Translations under genes and position numbers: made by a program
Assembly: GCA_016937075.1 (NCBI GenBank)
Contig: JAFGWQ010000012.1
Coordinates: 1 to 7,564, forward strand
Length of the DNA stretch: 7,564 nucleotides
Direction: 5' to 3'
DNA from: Campylobacterales bacterium
Lineage (GTDB): Bacteria; Campylobacterota; Campylobacteria; Campylobacterales; Sulfurovaceae
Part shown: in pieces, positions 1-7,372 of the stretch
How positions within the stretch are numbered: position 1 is the stretch's first letter
Layout of the letters: every line of letters begins with the position of its first letter
The notes under the pieces: generated by a model
The model's input: only the letters and a program-made list of their open reading frames with translations
What the model was told of the DNA's origin: nothing
Database searches by the model: none

Positions 1-741
1 AAACGCAAAAGATTTTTTAGCCCAAGAGTTATGATCTGTGTGCCTTATGGCATAACCCAAGTTGAAAGAAAAGCAGTAAAAGAGTCTGCGCTAAACGCAG
101 GTGCACGTGCCGTTTATCTCATAGAAGAACCTATGGCTGCTGCAATTGGGGCTGATCTGTCGGTCAAAGAACCTCGCGGTAATCTCGTAGTTGATATTGG
201 CGGCGGCACAACGGAGATCGGTGTGATCTCAATGGGTGGATTGGTGCTTTGCAAATCTATCAGGGTTGCAGGTGATAAAATAGATCAGGTCATTATGGAT
301 TACATAAAGAAAAACTACAATCTCCTCATAGGTGAAAGAGTAGCAGAAGATCTAAAAATTCGTATAGGAACTGCTGTGCCGTTAGAAACAGAATTAACCG
401 CAGTAGTTTACGGGCGAGATCAAGTAGAAGGCAGTTTGGTATCCATTGAAGTAACAAGCGAACATATGAGAAGTGCAATGGCAGATACTATTACCGAGAT
501 AGTAGATGCGCTCAAAGCTGTTCTTGAAGAGACACCGCCTGAACTTGCAGGTGATATTGTAGAAAACGGCATTGTTCTTACCGGCGGAGGTGCATTGATA
601 CGAGGTTTAGATAAATATCTATCTGATATCATAAAATTACCTGTATTTGTAGCCGAAGATCCGTTGTTTGCTGTCACCAGAGGTACAGGCAGAGCCTTGG
701 AACAACTTGATTCATTGCAACATGTAGCATATGAAAACTAG
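1..741 (+). CDS. mreB: Rod shape-determining protein MreB, 3' part (5' end outside window)
   Basis: MreB is the bacterial actin homologue. It forms ATP-dependent filaments under the inner membrane and guides the elongation machinery that inserts lateral peptidoglycan. The frame is open from base 1, and the ten codons before the first ATG at 31 (KRKRFFSPRV) continue the family sequence, so that ATG is internal. About 246 residues are present out of the usual ~345, so roughly 100 N-terminal residues lie upstream of the window. In fragment numbering, the phosphate-2 loop DIGGGTTE is at 65-72, the EEPMAAAIG segment at 42-50, and the adenosine-motif TGGGALIRGL at 194-203. PPELAGDI and VAEDPL near the C-terminus are also typical of the family. 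The stop overlaps the mreC start by 11 bases, which indicates translational coupling. Identification is secure; only the N-terminus is unseen. Confidence 0.97.
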   Translation, partial: KRKRFFSPRVMICVPYGITQVERKAVKESALNAGARAVYLIEEPMAAAIGADLSVKEPRGNLVVDIGGGTTEIGVISMGGLVLCKSIRVAGDKIDQVIMDYIKKNYNLLIGERVAEDLKIRIGTAVPLETELTAVVYGRDQVEGSLVSIEVTSEHMRSAMADTITEIVDALKAVLEETPPELAGDIVENGIVLTGGGALIRGLDKYLSDIIKLPVFVAEDPLFAVTRGTGRALEQLDSLQHVAYEN

Positions 742-1825
742 AATTATTACTATTATTGTACTGCTAATTATTTTAGCGGCACTCGTTACTCATAGTAAAA
801 ACAATAAAATTGCATCCAATCTCATGGATGCATTAATACCAATTAAACATTCATATCAAAATATTCTTGATTCAATGGAAGAAGCAAGAGACATTTATAT
901 TGATCAAAAAGATCATATCGAAGAACTAAAAAACAAAAATCAAGAATTGCAAAAAAAACTTCTTGAACAAAAAAACTACATCGAACAAGCCAAAACGCTT
1001 CGGGCTGTTTTTCCGTCACTAAAAACATTGCCAAAACGAGAAGGTGTTGATCTGGTACAAACAGTATCCTATGTAAAATTTAATAATTTTTCGCAGATCG
1101 TCCTAACAAAACCAAAAAATATATCAAACGATAGAATTTACGGATTAATTCAAGATAATGTGGTTGGCGGGGTAGCTAGAATAGAAAACAATCAATTACG
1201 CGGCTATCTAACCTCAGATGAAAAATGTCGCTACTCTGTATATGTAGGAAAACAAATGGCGCCTGGGGTAGCAATAGGCGGCGGGAACAGGTTGACCACT
1301 ATACAGTTTATACCAAAATGGTTTGATATCAAAGAAGGTGATAAAGTATTTACAAGCGGGCTCGATGGTATATTTTTTGCCAATATCCCTGTTGGAGTAG
1401 TTAAAAAAGTAGAATTGCAAGGAAGCTACAAAGTAGCATATGTCAATACATATAATGATGTTTACCATCCTAAAGCATTTTTTATGATAACACATGCAAA
1501 ACCGACAATGTTCAATGCAGACAAAATCAATTATGCACAAATCCCTATGGAGACATCTGCGCAAACAACACCGCAGCCGGAGCAAGATTTCAATGTCACA
1601 TTGCCGATGACACCGTCTACGTTATCTAGTACGCCATTGGTTGAAATGGATCAAACCAGAGAAGATACCATAGATCCCGAACCAAGAGATACGCAGATAG
1701 ATTCAACCAGATCAAAAACACGCAAACAAAATTCTTCTGGGCAAAACATACAGCAAGGATCTACACCAAATACGCAAGCACCTGCTGCAGAAGATGATCA
1801 AAAGTCTACTTTAGATGCATTTTGA
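731..1825 (+). CDS. mreC: Rod shape-determining protein MreC
   Basis: MreC is the periplasmic scaffold of the elongasome, linking cytoplasmic MreB to the cell-wall synthases. The 364-aa product is close to the usual length (E. coli about 367). Residues 4-21 are a single hydrophobic segment (IITIIVLLIILAALVTHS), which fits an N-terminal membrane anchor. Residues about 45-95 are rich in E/K/Q heptad-like sequence and fit the MreC coiled coil. Residues about 101-258 are the beta-domain, including the conserved block GDKVFTSGLDGIFFANIPVG at 203-222. From about 265 to the end the sequence is Q/T/P/S-rich with alternating charge and is probably a disordered tail. The start overlaps the mreB end and has no obvious Shine-Dalgarno, so it probably depends on coupling. 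No mreD or PBP2 gene follows; a carbamoyl-phosphate synthetase gene comes next. Confidence 0.95.
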   Translation: MKTRIITIIVLLIILAALVTHSKNNKIASNLMDALIPIKHSYQNILDSMEEARDIYIDQKDHIEELKNKNQELQKKLLEQKNYIEQAKTLRAVFPSLKTLPKREGVDLVQTVSYVKFNNFSQIVLTKPKNISNDRIYGLIQDNVVGGVARIENNQLRGYLTSDEKCRYSVYVGKQMAPGVAIGGGNRLTTIQFIPKWFDIKEGDKVFTSGLDGIFFANIPVGVVKKVELQGSYKVAYVNTYNDVYHPKAFFMITHAKPTMFNADKINYAQIPMETSAQTTPQPEQDFNVTLPMTPSTLSSTPLVEMDQTREDTIDPEPRDTQIDSTRSKTRKQNSSGQNIQQGSTPNTQAPAAEDDQKSTLDAF

Positions 1826-1827
1826 TC

Positions 1828-1849
1828 TAAACTCTCTTTTGAGAGTTTA
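1828..1849 (+). terminator. Hairpin after mreC, weak terminator candidate
   Basis: A perfect 9-bp stem (TAAACTCTC / GAGAGTTTA) with a TTTT loop begins two bases after the mreC stop. It is not followed by a U-tract (the next bases are AGAGGTAATTT), so it lacks the second half of an intrinsic terminator. It may attenuate read-through into carB or stabilise the mreBC message at its 3' end. Confidence 0.4.
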
Positions 1850-1862
1850 AGAGGTAATTTGG

Positions 1863-1868
1863 TATAAT
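1863..1868 (+). promoter_or_regulatory. carB promoter, -10 box
   Basis: A consensus TATAAT lies 30 bases before the carB start, preceded by AATTTGG and followed by TTTAATAC. No good -35 hexamer is apparent, which fits the Campylobacterota sigma-70 pattern of a strong -10 in an AT-rich context. Transcription would begin near 1875. The ribosome-binding site would be the TAAGGG at 1884-1889, about 9 bases before the ATG at 1899. This suggests the carB unit has its own promoter, separate from mreBC. Confidence 0.6.
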
Positions 1869-1898
1869 TTAATACTAAAAACCTAAGGGTCATACTTC

Positions 1899-4800
1899 AT
1901 GCCAAAACGCAACGATATTAAAACTATTTTACTTATAGGATCAGGTCCAATTGTTATTGGTCAAGCCTGTGAATTTGACTATTCTGGCACACAAGCCGCC
2001 AAAACACTCAAAGAACTCGGATACAGAGTTGTGCTTATTAACTCAAACCCGGCCACCATTATGACAGATCCTGAATTTGCGGATCGTACATACATAGAGC
2101 CTATCACCGAAGAGGTCATAGCTCGTATCATCAAAAAAGAAAATGTTGATGCCGTGCTTCCTACTATGGGAGGGCAAACTGCACTCAATGTCGCTATGAG
2201 CATGCATGAACGCGGTATGCTTGACGGCATTACATTTTTGGGTGCCAATCCTGAAGCTATCAAAAAAGGTGAAGATAGACAAGCCTTTAAAGAAGCGATG
2301 ATCAAAATAGGAATGGATATCGCCATCTCAAGATATGCTTACAACCTAGAAGAAGCTATTGAAGCTGCAAAAGAGATAGGTTTCCCACTTATTGTAAGAG
2401 CATCTTATACGCTAGCCGGAGGCGGTTCAGGTGTAGCATACAATATGGATGAATACAAAGAGATCGTTCTAGGCGGCTTAGAGGCAAGTCCTATTAATGA
2501 AATCCTCATAGAAGAATCTCTTTTGGGCTGGAAAGAGTATGAGATGGAAGTTATTAGAGATAGTGCTGATAACTGTATCATAGTTTGCTCCATAGAAAAT
2601 CTGGACCCCATGGGTGTACATACAGGAGATAGTATCACAATAGCTCCTGCGCTTACCCTTACAGACAAAGAGTATCAGCATATGCGTGATGCCAGCTTTA
2701 AGATCTTAAGAGAAATAGGTGTAGATACCGGCGGATCAAACGTACAATTTTCTATCAATCCAAAAACAGGACGTATGATAGTTATCGAAATGAACCCAAG
2801 AGTTAGCCGCTCATCTGCTCTTGCAAGTAAAGCTACAGGTTATCCTATAGCAAAAGTGGCGACGCTTTTGGCTGTAGGTTTCACTCTTGATGAGATCACA
2901 AATGATATTACAGGAACTCCGGCTAGTTTTGAGCCTGTAATAGATTATATTGTTACTAAAATACCTAGATTTACATTTGAGAAATTTCCTCACGCAAACT
3001 CCACACTGACAACAGCAATGAAAAGCGTAGGCGAAGTGATGAGTATAGGTTGTACGTTCAAAGAATCTTTCCAAAAAGCTCTTTGCTCTTTAGAGACTGG
3101 GCTTACAGGTTTTGACAGTATCAAATGCGATGAAGATACACTTCTCAGAGAGATCAGACGACCAAATGAAAAACGCATATTATATGTAGCAGAAGGTTTC
3201 CGCAGAGGACTTGATGTAGAAAAGATATATGAACTCTCCAATATTGACAAATGGTTCTTGTATCAAATAGAAGAGTTGATCATCAGTGAAAAAAACATTG
3301 ATACATCTTATCTAAATGATGCAACTCTTATGCGCCGCATCAAAAGCGAAGGCTTTAGTGATGCGATGATCGCATCTTTGATAAATCAAAAAGATGGTCT
3401 TGAGATCAGTGAAAATGATGTCTATACTGCTAGAGAAAAACTGGGTGTTGTGTTAGAATACAACGAAGTAGATACTTGCGCGGCAGAGTTTAGAGCACTT
3501 ACTCCGTATCTCTATTCTACAACAAATATCATGGCTATTGACAAAACACAAGAAAACAACGAGAGCGGCAAGAAAAAAGTCCTCGTAATTGGAGGCGGGC
3601 CAAACCGTATAGGTCAAGGTATCGAATTTGACTACTGTTGCGTACATGCCTCTTTTGCTCTTGAAGAGATGGGGATGACTTCTATCATGTACAATTGTAA
3701 TCCGGAAACTGTCTCTACCGATTATGATACCAGTGATATTTTGTATTTTGAACCTATAGATTTCGAACACGTCAGAAATGTCATCGCCAAAGAGAACCCA
3801 GATGGCGTAATAGTCCATTTTGGCGGACAAACTCCTCTAAAACTAGCCAAAAAACTTACTGCAATAGGAGCTAAAATAGCAGGAACCAGTGCAAAAGTAA
3901 TTGATCTAGCCGAAGATAGAGAGCAGTTTTCTGCTTTTATAACAAAACTTGGACTCAAACAGCCGGACAATGGCACGGCATTTACAAAAGATGATGCTCT
4001 TATCATTGCAAATCGCATTGGGTATCCTGTACTTGTACGCCCTAGTTTTGTACTCGGCGGCAGAGGTATGCGTACGGTATACAGTGATAATGAGCTCAAA
4101 GAATATATGGATGAAGCAGTAAGCGTATCTCATGACGCGCCTGTACTTATAGACAAATTCCTAGATAATGCTATCGAGCTTGATGTGGATGCCATATGCG
4201 ACGGCAAAGATGTCTATATAGGTGCTGTTATGCAGCATATCGAAGAAGCCGGTATCCACTCCGGGGATAGCGCGTGTTCACTTCCTCCGGTTTCTATCTC
4301 GGCTGAACTTCAAGAAGATGTCAAAGCTCAAACTGCGCAAATAGCACTTGGTATCGGAGTAATAGGGCTTCTTAATATCCAATTTGCTATTCACAAAGGA
4401 GAAATTTATCTCATCGAGGTAAATCCTAGAGCTTCCCGCACAGTTCCGTTCGTGAGTAAAGCCACAGGATTGCCGCTAGCAAAAGTAGCTACAAGAGTTA
4501 TGCTCCAAGGAGACCTCAAAGAGGCATTGGCATATTATGACACTTTCAAAGTAGTGAATTTTGACAAAGAGATAATGGAGCCAAACCTCAAAGGTCATAT
4601 TGCTGTCAAAGAAGCCGTATTCCCATTCAATAAGCTTCCTGGTTCTGACCTTATCTTGGGGCCTGAGATGAAATCCACAGGTGAAGTAATGGGGATCAGT
4701 GATAATTTTGGCATGAGCTTTGCAAAAAGCCAGTTTGCAAGCAAAAACAACCTTCCTCTAAAAGGCAATTTGTTTCTATCATTAACCGCAAATGACAAAT

Positions 4801-5162
4801 GTTTTGCCGGTGAGATAGGCGAAATGTTTTGCAAACTCGGATTTGAGATAGTTGCCACTTCAGGTACCCATGATGCATTACAACAAGCCGGTATAAAATC
4901 AACTAAGGTACTCAAAGTCTCAGAAGGCAGGCCAAATATTGATGATATGATCAAAAATAGCGAGATAGCACTTGCTATCAATACCAGTGACAATAAATCA
5001 AGCAAAGATGATGCCAAGATAATCCGCCAATCAGTCCTGAGCGCCAACGTAGCATACTTTACAACAGTTGCAGCAGCCAGAGCAACAGCACTAGCCATAG
5101 CCGAACTTCAAAAAAGCGGTAACACATTGGAGCCTAAAGCTATACAAGACTACTTGAGCTAA
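1899..5162 (+). CDS. carB: Carbamoyl-phosphate synthase large subunit CarB
   Basis: CarB makes carbamoyl phosphate from bicarbonate, two ATP and ammonia supplied by the CarA glutaminase, feeding pyrimidine and arginine synthesis in the cytoplasm. The 1087-aa length fits the family (about 1070-1090). It shows the internal duplication typical of CarB. The first synthetase half begins with [18 protein letters not shown] (13-30) and contains TMGGQTALN (89-97) and an ATP-grasp block ending in [20 protein letters not shown] (297-316). The second half repeats this as [16 protein letters not shown] (564-579), HFGGQTPLK (640-648) and [20 protein letters not shown] (840-859). The linker at about 400-555 is the oligomerisation region. 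Residues about 955-1087 are an MGS-like allosteric domain with [13 protein letters not shown] (987-999), [10 protein letters not shown] (1009-1018) and an AINTS motif (1026-1030). All the expected segments are present and intact. carA is not in the window. Confidence 0.98.
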   Translation: MPKRNDIKTILLIGSGPIVIGQACEFDYSGTQAAKTLKELGYRVVLINSNPATIMTDPEFADRTYIEPITEEVIARIIKKENVDAVLPTMGGQTALNVAMSMHERGMLDGITFLGANPEAIKKGEDRQAFKEAMIKIGMDIAISRYAYNLEEAIEAAKEIGFPLIVRASYTLAGGGSGVAYNMDEYKEIVLGGLEASPINEILIEESLLGWKEYEMEVIRDSADNCIIVCSIENLDPMGVHTGDSITIAPALTLTDKEYQHMRDASFKILREIGVDTGGSNVQFSINPKTGRMIVIEMNPRVSRSSALASKATGYPIAKVATLLAVGFTLDEITNDITGTPASFEPVIDYIVTKIPRFTFEKFPHANSTLTTAMKSVGEVMSIGCTFKESFQKALCSLETGLTGFDSIKCDEDTLLREIRRPNEKRILYVAEGFRRGLDVEKIYELSNIDKWFLYQIEELIISEKNIDTSYLNDATLMRRIKSEGFSDAMIASLINQKDGLEISENDVYTAREKLGVVLEYNEVDTCAAEFRALTPYLYSTTNIMAIDKTQENNESGKKKVLVIGGGPNRIGQGIEFDYCCVHASFALEEMGMTSIMYNCNPETVSTDYDTSDILYFEPIDFEHVRNVIAKENPDGVIVHFGGQTPLKLAKKLTAIGAKIAGTSAKVIDLAEDREQFSAFITKLGLKQPDNGTAFTKDDALIIANRIGYPVLVRPSFVLGGRGMRTVYSDNELKEYMDEAVSVSHDAPVLIDKFLDNAIELDVDAICDGKDVYIGAVMQHIEEAGIHSGDSACSLPPVSISAELQEDVKAQTAQIALGIGVIGLLNIQFAIHKGEIYLIEVNPRASRTVPFVSKATGLPLAKVATRVMLQGDLKEALAYYDTFKVVNFDKEIMEPNLKGHIAVKEAVFPFNKLPGSDLILGPEMKSTGEVMGISDNFGMSFAKSQFASKNNLPLKGNLFLSLTANDKCFAGEIGEMFCKLGFEIVATSGTHDALQQAGIKSTKVLKVSEGRPNIDDMIKNSEIALAINTSDNKSSKDDAKIIRQSVLSANVAYFTTVAAARATALAIAELQKSGNTLEPKAIQDYLS

Positions 5163-5172
5163 ACGGATAGCA

Positions 5173-5622
5173 ATGATGAGTAGTGAGCAATTCAAAGATC
5201 TTGTTTTTCTCACTGCGACCGATACTACTATCGGTTTTGTATCCAAAAACGCCCAAAAACTAAACCAGATCAAACAAAGACCGCAAAACAAATTATTTAT
5301 CACCGTCCTGCCCTCGCTAGACAAATTAAATAGTCTTACCAGGATACCTCCTGCGCATTCGCTCAGAGTCAGAAGATCTCAAAAAACCACTTTTATCATG
5401 CCAAACGGCGATTCATACCGAGTCGTGCATGATCGCAGACATAATCTACTTTTAAATCGCCTCGGGTGGGCATACAGCACTTCTGCCAATCCAAGCGGTA
5501 AAGAATATGATGAAGAGTTTGCACATAAAAGTGCCGATATCATCATAGCTCCACTGAAACAAAATGGACAAGCCTCTAGTCTTTTCAAGCTTGGCAAACG
5601 AAAAATCCAAAGGCTCAGATAA
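5173..5622 (+). CDS. Short Sua5/YciO/YrdC-family protein
   Basis: This family forms threonylcarbamoyl-AMP from threonine, bicarbonate and ATP, the first step of t6A37 modification in ANN-decoding tRNAs. The 149-aa product is shorter than E. coli TsaC (about 190 aa) and lacks part of the canonical N-terminus. Recognisable family remnants are TDTTIGF at 16-22 (place of the usual PT-x-T-x-YG motif), IKQRP at 33-37 (place of KGRP), YRVV at 82-85, and the well-conserved STSANPSG at 102-109 with downstream SADIII (120-125). It starts 10 bases after carB with only a weak GGA as ribosome-binding sequence; a second in-frame ATG at 5176 is an equally possible start. A similar short protein follows carB in Campylobacter, from memory. 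Family assignment is fairly sure, but whether it is the cell's functional t6A enzyme is not, so no symbol is given. Confidence 0.82.
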   Translation: MMSSEQFKDLVFLTATDTTIGFVSKNAQKLNQIKQRPQNKLFITVLPSLDKLNSLTRIPPAHSLRVRRSQKTTFIMPNGDSYRVVHDRRHNLLLNRLGWAYSTSANPSGKEYDEEFAHKSADIIIAPLKQNGQASSLFKLGKRKIQRLR

Positions 5623-5984
5623 TGATACTATACCAAGACAACCTCATACGCATTGAGCGTCACGAGAGCTCAATCCCATGGGTCAAGATATTCACGCAAT
5701 ACCTATACAAAGAGATGAGCGAAGTGCCGTGGGATACTCAGCTGCATATCTACAGACTGCTAAACATCATCGAAAAAGAGATGATAGCGTACTATAACCC
5801 CACCAAGATAAACATCGCCAGCTTTGGCAACTATCTACCGCTCGTGCATTGGCATATCATGGCTAGGTTTGAACTGGATAGCCATTTTCCAGAACCGATG
5901 TGGGGAGAGCAACAAAGAGATGGGGATCTTGACCTGCCTGACTTTGAGATCTTTTGTGATAGATTGATAGAGGTGCTTTCGTAA
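5622..5984 (+). CDS. HIT (histidine triad) family protein
   Basis: HIT proteins are small cytoplasmic nucleotide-binding enzymes, typically hydrolases or transferases acting on nucleoside phosphoramidates or dinucleoside polyphosphates. The 120-aa product has NIASFGNYLP (64-73) leading into the motif LVHWHIM at 74-80, then ARFELDSHFPEPMWG (81-95). The latter resembles the 'ARF-DD--FP-PIWG' signature of one proteobacterial HIT subgroup. In the canonical H-x-H-x-H motif the first histidine is replaced by Leu74, while His76 (the nucleophile position) and His78 are kept. Related proteins are known with a non-His residue at the first position, so it may still be active. The ATG overlaps the preceding stop (TAATG), with AAAGG at 5609-5613 about 8 bases upstream as a good ribosome-binding site. 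This fits a carB operon member. The specific substrate is unknown. Confidence 0.8.
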   Translation: MILYQDNLIRIERHESSIPWVKIFTQYLYKEMSEVPWDTQLHIYRLLNIIEKEMIAYYNPTKINIASFGNYLPLVHWHIMARFELDSHFPEPMWGEQQRDGDLDLPDFEIFCDRLIEVLS

Positions 5985-6023
5985 TATCCCTTCTTCGCTT
6001 CATTCATAGCAATAACACACTTC

Positions 6024-6153
6024 CGTCATACCGAACTTGATTCGGTATCCACTCTTTCTTGTCATCGTATAATCAGAAATGCCAAGCAATGCATTTGTAC
6101 CGACAATTCTTTAAAAGTATCAGTAGATCCCCGGGTCAAGCCCGAGGATGACG
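6024..6153. repeat. Composite inverted palindromic element (REP/MITE-like)
   Basis: The left palindrome at 6028-6048 has a perfect 8-bp stem ATACCGAA / TTCGGTAT with loop CTTGA. The right palindrome at 6127-6149 has stem ATCCCCGGG / CCCGAGGAT (one C-A mismatch) with loop TCAAG, the reverse complement of the left loop. The element is bounded by CGTCAT (6024-6029) and its inverse ATGACG (6148-6153). The two arms are thus diverged inverted copies of one module, separated by about 78 bp of unrelated sequence. Dispersed repeats with a CGTCAT end and a CTTGA-loop palindrome are common in many bacterial genomes. No transposase is encoded, so any movement would need a factor in trans. It could also affect the 3' end of the HIT transcript. 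Confidence 0.65.
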
Positions 6154-6244
6154 AAATAATAATTTTTTCTCACTTTCATACCATACGGAAAATGACAAAA
6201 ATATAAAAATTATCAAATTTATTGCAATGAATGGATATTTTTGA

Positions 6245-6250
6245 TATACT
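6245..6250 (+). promoter_or_regulatory. Promoter-like -10 box of the accessory region
   Basis: TATACT is preceded by a T-run and GA (TTTTTGA, 6238-6244) in an AT-rich context, the Campylobacterota style of promoter without a clear -35. Transcription would start near 6257, producing the structured leader that follows. No other box this close to consensus occurs between here and 6430. Confidence 0.45.
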
Positions 6251-6339
6251 CTATTAACGGGTTAGATTAACCTGTATCTGCTTAGGCAGTATATCTTTTG
6301 GATGACTCGTAGTAGGTCTGCATACAATAAAAGGAGTTA

Positions 6340-6372
6340 GTGTCGAATAAATTTCGCACTTATGAAAAATAA
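6340..6372 (+). CDS. Possible 10-codon leader ORF (GTG start)
   Basis: GTG at 6340 opens a 10-residue frame (VSNKFRTYEK) ending in TAA, preceded by AAAAGGAG at 6329-6336. The gap from that sequence to the GTG is only 3 bases, shorter than usual. The first 20 bases also form a hairpin. A tiny ORF just before a terminator-like hairpin recalls leader-peptide arrangements, but no codon bias points to a particular amino acid. It may equally be chance or the remnant of a deleted gene. Confidence 0.15.
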   Translation: MSNKFRTYEK

Positions 6373-6382
6373 ATCTTGTATC

Positions 6383-6414
6383 GCTCCCTGTCTTTTGAGA
6401 GCTTCTTTTATTTT
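6383..6414 (+). terminator. Intrinsic terminator-like hairpin before the 272-aa gene
   Basis: GCTCCC (6383-6388) pairs with GAGAGC (6397-6402) through five pairs and one C-A mismatch, with an 8-base loop. It is followed at once by TTCTTTTATTTT. The stem is short but the U-tract is the best in the window. It could end the leader transcript or act as an attenuator for the gene at 6453. Confidence 0.4.
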
Positions 6415-6429
6415 GTGCCGTTTAGTTCA

Positions 6430-6445
6430 TATAATATTATAGGAG
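6430..6445 (+). promoter_or_regulatory. TATAAT box and ribosome-binding site of the 272-aa gene
   Basis: AGGAG at 6441-6445 is 7 bases before the ATG at 6453, an ideal ribosome-binding site that fixes this start. TATAAT at 6430-6435 matches the -10 consensus, but a start near 6442 would leave the ribosome-binding site at the very 5' end. Its role as promoter is therefore doubtful and it may be just AT-rich sequence. Confidence 0.5.
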
Positions 6446-6452
6446 ATAAACG

Positions 6453-7271
6453 ATGGATAACAAAAAAATACAAAGAGATAGCAACAGCAGAGAAGTTCAT
6501 CTTGTTGCGGTATCTCCAGATGGACGACCTTACACAAGTGCAATACAAAAGCAGAATGCTCATCTGAGGAAGATGTATTCAGAAGAGATAAACGAGCTGT
6601 CATATAAATATGGCGAATATGATACCGATTACGAATTTCCAATCATCATTTCGTCCAATGATACACCATTATTAAATACGGCATACAATGGAAGTGGTGG
6701 GCATTTAACCGCTGGCATGGATGTACATTGGGAAGTCCAATTAGGTGACGATACCGGTCTAGGTAGTCTTAATTTAAATTCTTGGATCCCGGCGTATGTT
6801 GTTAAAAACCCTACTCTTATAAACCACAATCCCCCTGGTGTGTGGCACAGCTCCTTTCACAATGCTAATTGGATCTCTTATTATGCCAATAACAAACAGG
6901 ATTTTAGAGATATAGATGCCTATTTTCGCTATAAGTTCAATTTAAGTTCATCCATTGACCCATCTAAATTTAGTATTGAGATGAATTTTTATGCGGACAA
7001 TAGAGTTCATGAAATCTATGTGAACAATATACCCCAAAGCACAATGCCTAACGGCTCTGGCATTCTCCCAAATACTCCGCCTGGAACCATGACCGACTAT
7101 GACGGTTATGGCTTTTATGAAAACTCTAAAGTAAAGATCACTCTAAACAATAACTGGAGGCAATGTGAGAATGAAATAACAGTACATGTTCGATCTGCTT
7201 GTGGATATTTGGGATTTCTTGCTCAGGTCAGCAACCCATATGCAAAAAACCACCGTCGGGCAGCCAGATAA
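6453..7271 (+). CDS. Hypothetical 272-aa protein with galactose-binding-like beta-sandwich domain
   Basis: I cannot name this protein. Residues 1-50 are polar and charged with no signal peptide or membrane segment. From about 78 to 260 the pattern resembles a beta-sandwich module common in secreted and surface proteins of many bacteria. It runs YNGSGGHLTAGMDVHWEVQL (78-97), AYVVKNP (114-120), PGVWHSSFHNANWIS (128-142), YFRYKFNLSSSIDPSKFSIE (157-176), then NFYADNRVHEIYVNNIPQS (178-196) and ENEITVHVRSACGYLGFLAQ (239-258). In that module the 'ADN-V-EIYVNG' strand is the most recognisable part. Cys238 and Cys250 could form a disulfide. The end is basic (KNHRRAAR), with no PEP-CTERM or LPXTG-like sorting signal. 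The start is set by AGGAG 7 bases upstream. Its neighbours are hairpin-bearing spacers and repeats, which suggests accessory or recently acquired DNA. Carbohydrate binding is only a possibility from the fold. Confidence 0.8.
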   Translation: MDNKKIQRDSNSREVHLVAVSPDGRPYTSAIQKQNAHLRKMYSEEINELSYKYGEYDTDYEFPIIISSNDTPLLNTAYNGSGGHLTAGMDVHWEVQLGDDTGLGSLNLNSWIPAYVVKNPTLINHNPPGVWHSSFHNANWISYYANNKQDFRDIDAYFRYKFNLSSSIDPSKFSIEMNFYADNRVHEIYVNNIPQSTMPNGSGILPNTPPGTMTDYDGYGFYENSKVKITLNNNWRQCENEITVHVRSACGYLGFLAQVSNPYAKNHRRAAR

Positions 7272-7297
7272 TTAACTTCTACTGATAGACTGTTTTT

Positions 7298-7372
7298 CTC
7301 TCGCTTTCAAGCTCTAGCCTAGTAGCGTATTGTCTGATTTATTGTGAGTTCTCATCGAGAACGACGAGAATG
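7298..7372 (+). repeat. Hairpin-bearing repeat, copy 1
   Basis: The first 33 bases (7298-7330) match the second copy at 7477-7509 at 26 positions, starting CTCTCGCTT and ending AGCGTAT. Similarity continues more loosely through TTGTGA (7342-7347), GTTC (7348-7351), AACGACGA (7360-7367) and the final AATGAT. The central palindrome is imperfect here, with several mismatches between the CGCT and AGCG ends. The unit begins 26 bases after the stop of the 272-aa gene and ends at a possible start codon at 7370. Confidence 0.6.
7348..7362 (+). other. Small hairpin just before a possible start codon
   Basis: GTTCTC (7348-7353) and GAGAAC (7357-7362) form a perfect 6-bp stem with loop ATC, 7 bases before the ATG at 7370. 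Its position could occlude or frame the translation start. The corresponding place in the second repeat copy (GTTCAC, 7535-7540) has lost the pairing partner. Confidence 0.4.

Larger units (their letters stand above)
6257..6414 (+). ncRNA. Candidate structured leader or small RNA, about 155 nt
   Basis: The segment lies between a promoter-like box and a terminator-like hairpin and contains several short local stems. These are GGTTA / TAACC with loop GAT (6260-6272), CTGC / GCAG with loop TTAG (6278-6289), and a 7-bp stem with one bulged T at 6340-6359 (GTG, CGAA / TTCG, CAC). It also contains AAAAGGAG at 6329-6336, which looks like a ribosome-binding site. I do not recognise a known RNA family: 6S, SRP, tmRNA and the common riboswitches were considered without a match. 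It may be an untranslated leader of the 272-aa gene, an independent small RNA, or merely a spacer. Confidence 0.3.
5985..6452. other. 468-bp non-coding region between the HIT gene and the 272-aa gene
   Basis: No convincing protein-coding gene is seen on either strand. From left to right it holds a 39-bp spacer with no terminator, the composite palindromic element at 6024-6153, and an AT-rich stretch at 6154-6244 in which nothing else is recognised. These are followed by a promoter-like box at 6245-6250, a structured leader with several small hairpins, a possible 10-codon ORF, a terminator-like hairpin, and an AT-rich segment carrying the ribosome-binding site of the next gene. It marks the switch from the conserved block to an accessory-looking region. 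Confidence 0.7.

Noticed and set aside
4595..5098. 167-aa frame on the - strand within carB
   Set aside because: It is antisense to an intact, strongly conserved carB coding sequence, lacks a ribosome-binding site and resembles no protein family.
6068..6073. TATAAT inside the composite palindromic element
   Set aside because: No gene or structured transcript follows on the + strand at a sensible distance, and no supporting -35 or extended -10 was found.
6362..6442. 26-codon frame starting at ATG 6362, running through the terminator-like hairpin
   Set aside because: The ribosome-binding-like sequence is 25 bases upstream, the frame crosses the hairpin and U-tract, and its hydrophobicity comes from the T-rich DNA.
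6376..6567. 63-aa frame on the + strand starting with TTG
   Set aside because: It starts inside the terminator-like hairpin, has no ribosome-binding site and overlaps the well-supported 272-aa gene in another frame.
6257..7271. Retron (non-coding RNA followed by its gene) or diversity-generating retroelement
   Set aside because: No reverse transcriptase motif is present in the window, and no template/variable repeat pair with adenine-specific differences was seen; the 272-aa protein has no C-type lectin pattern that I recognise.
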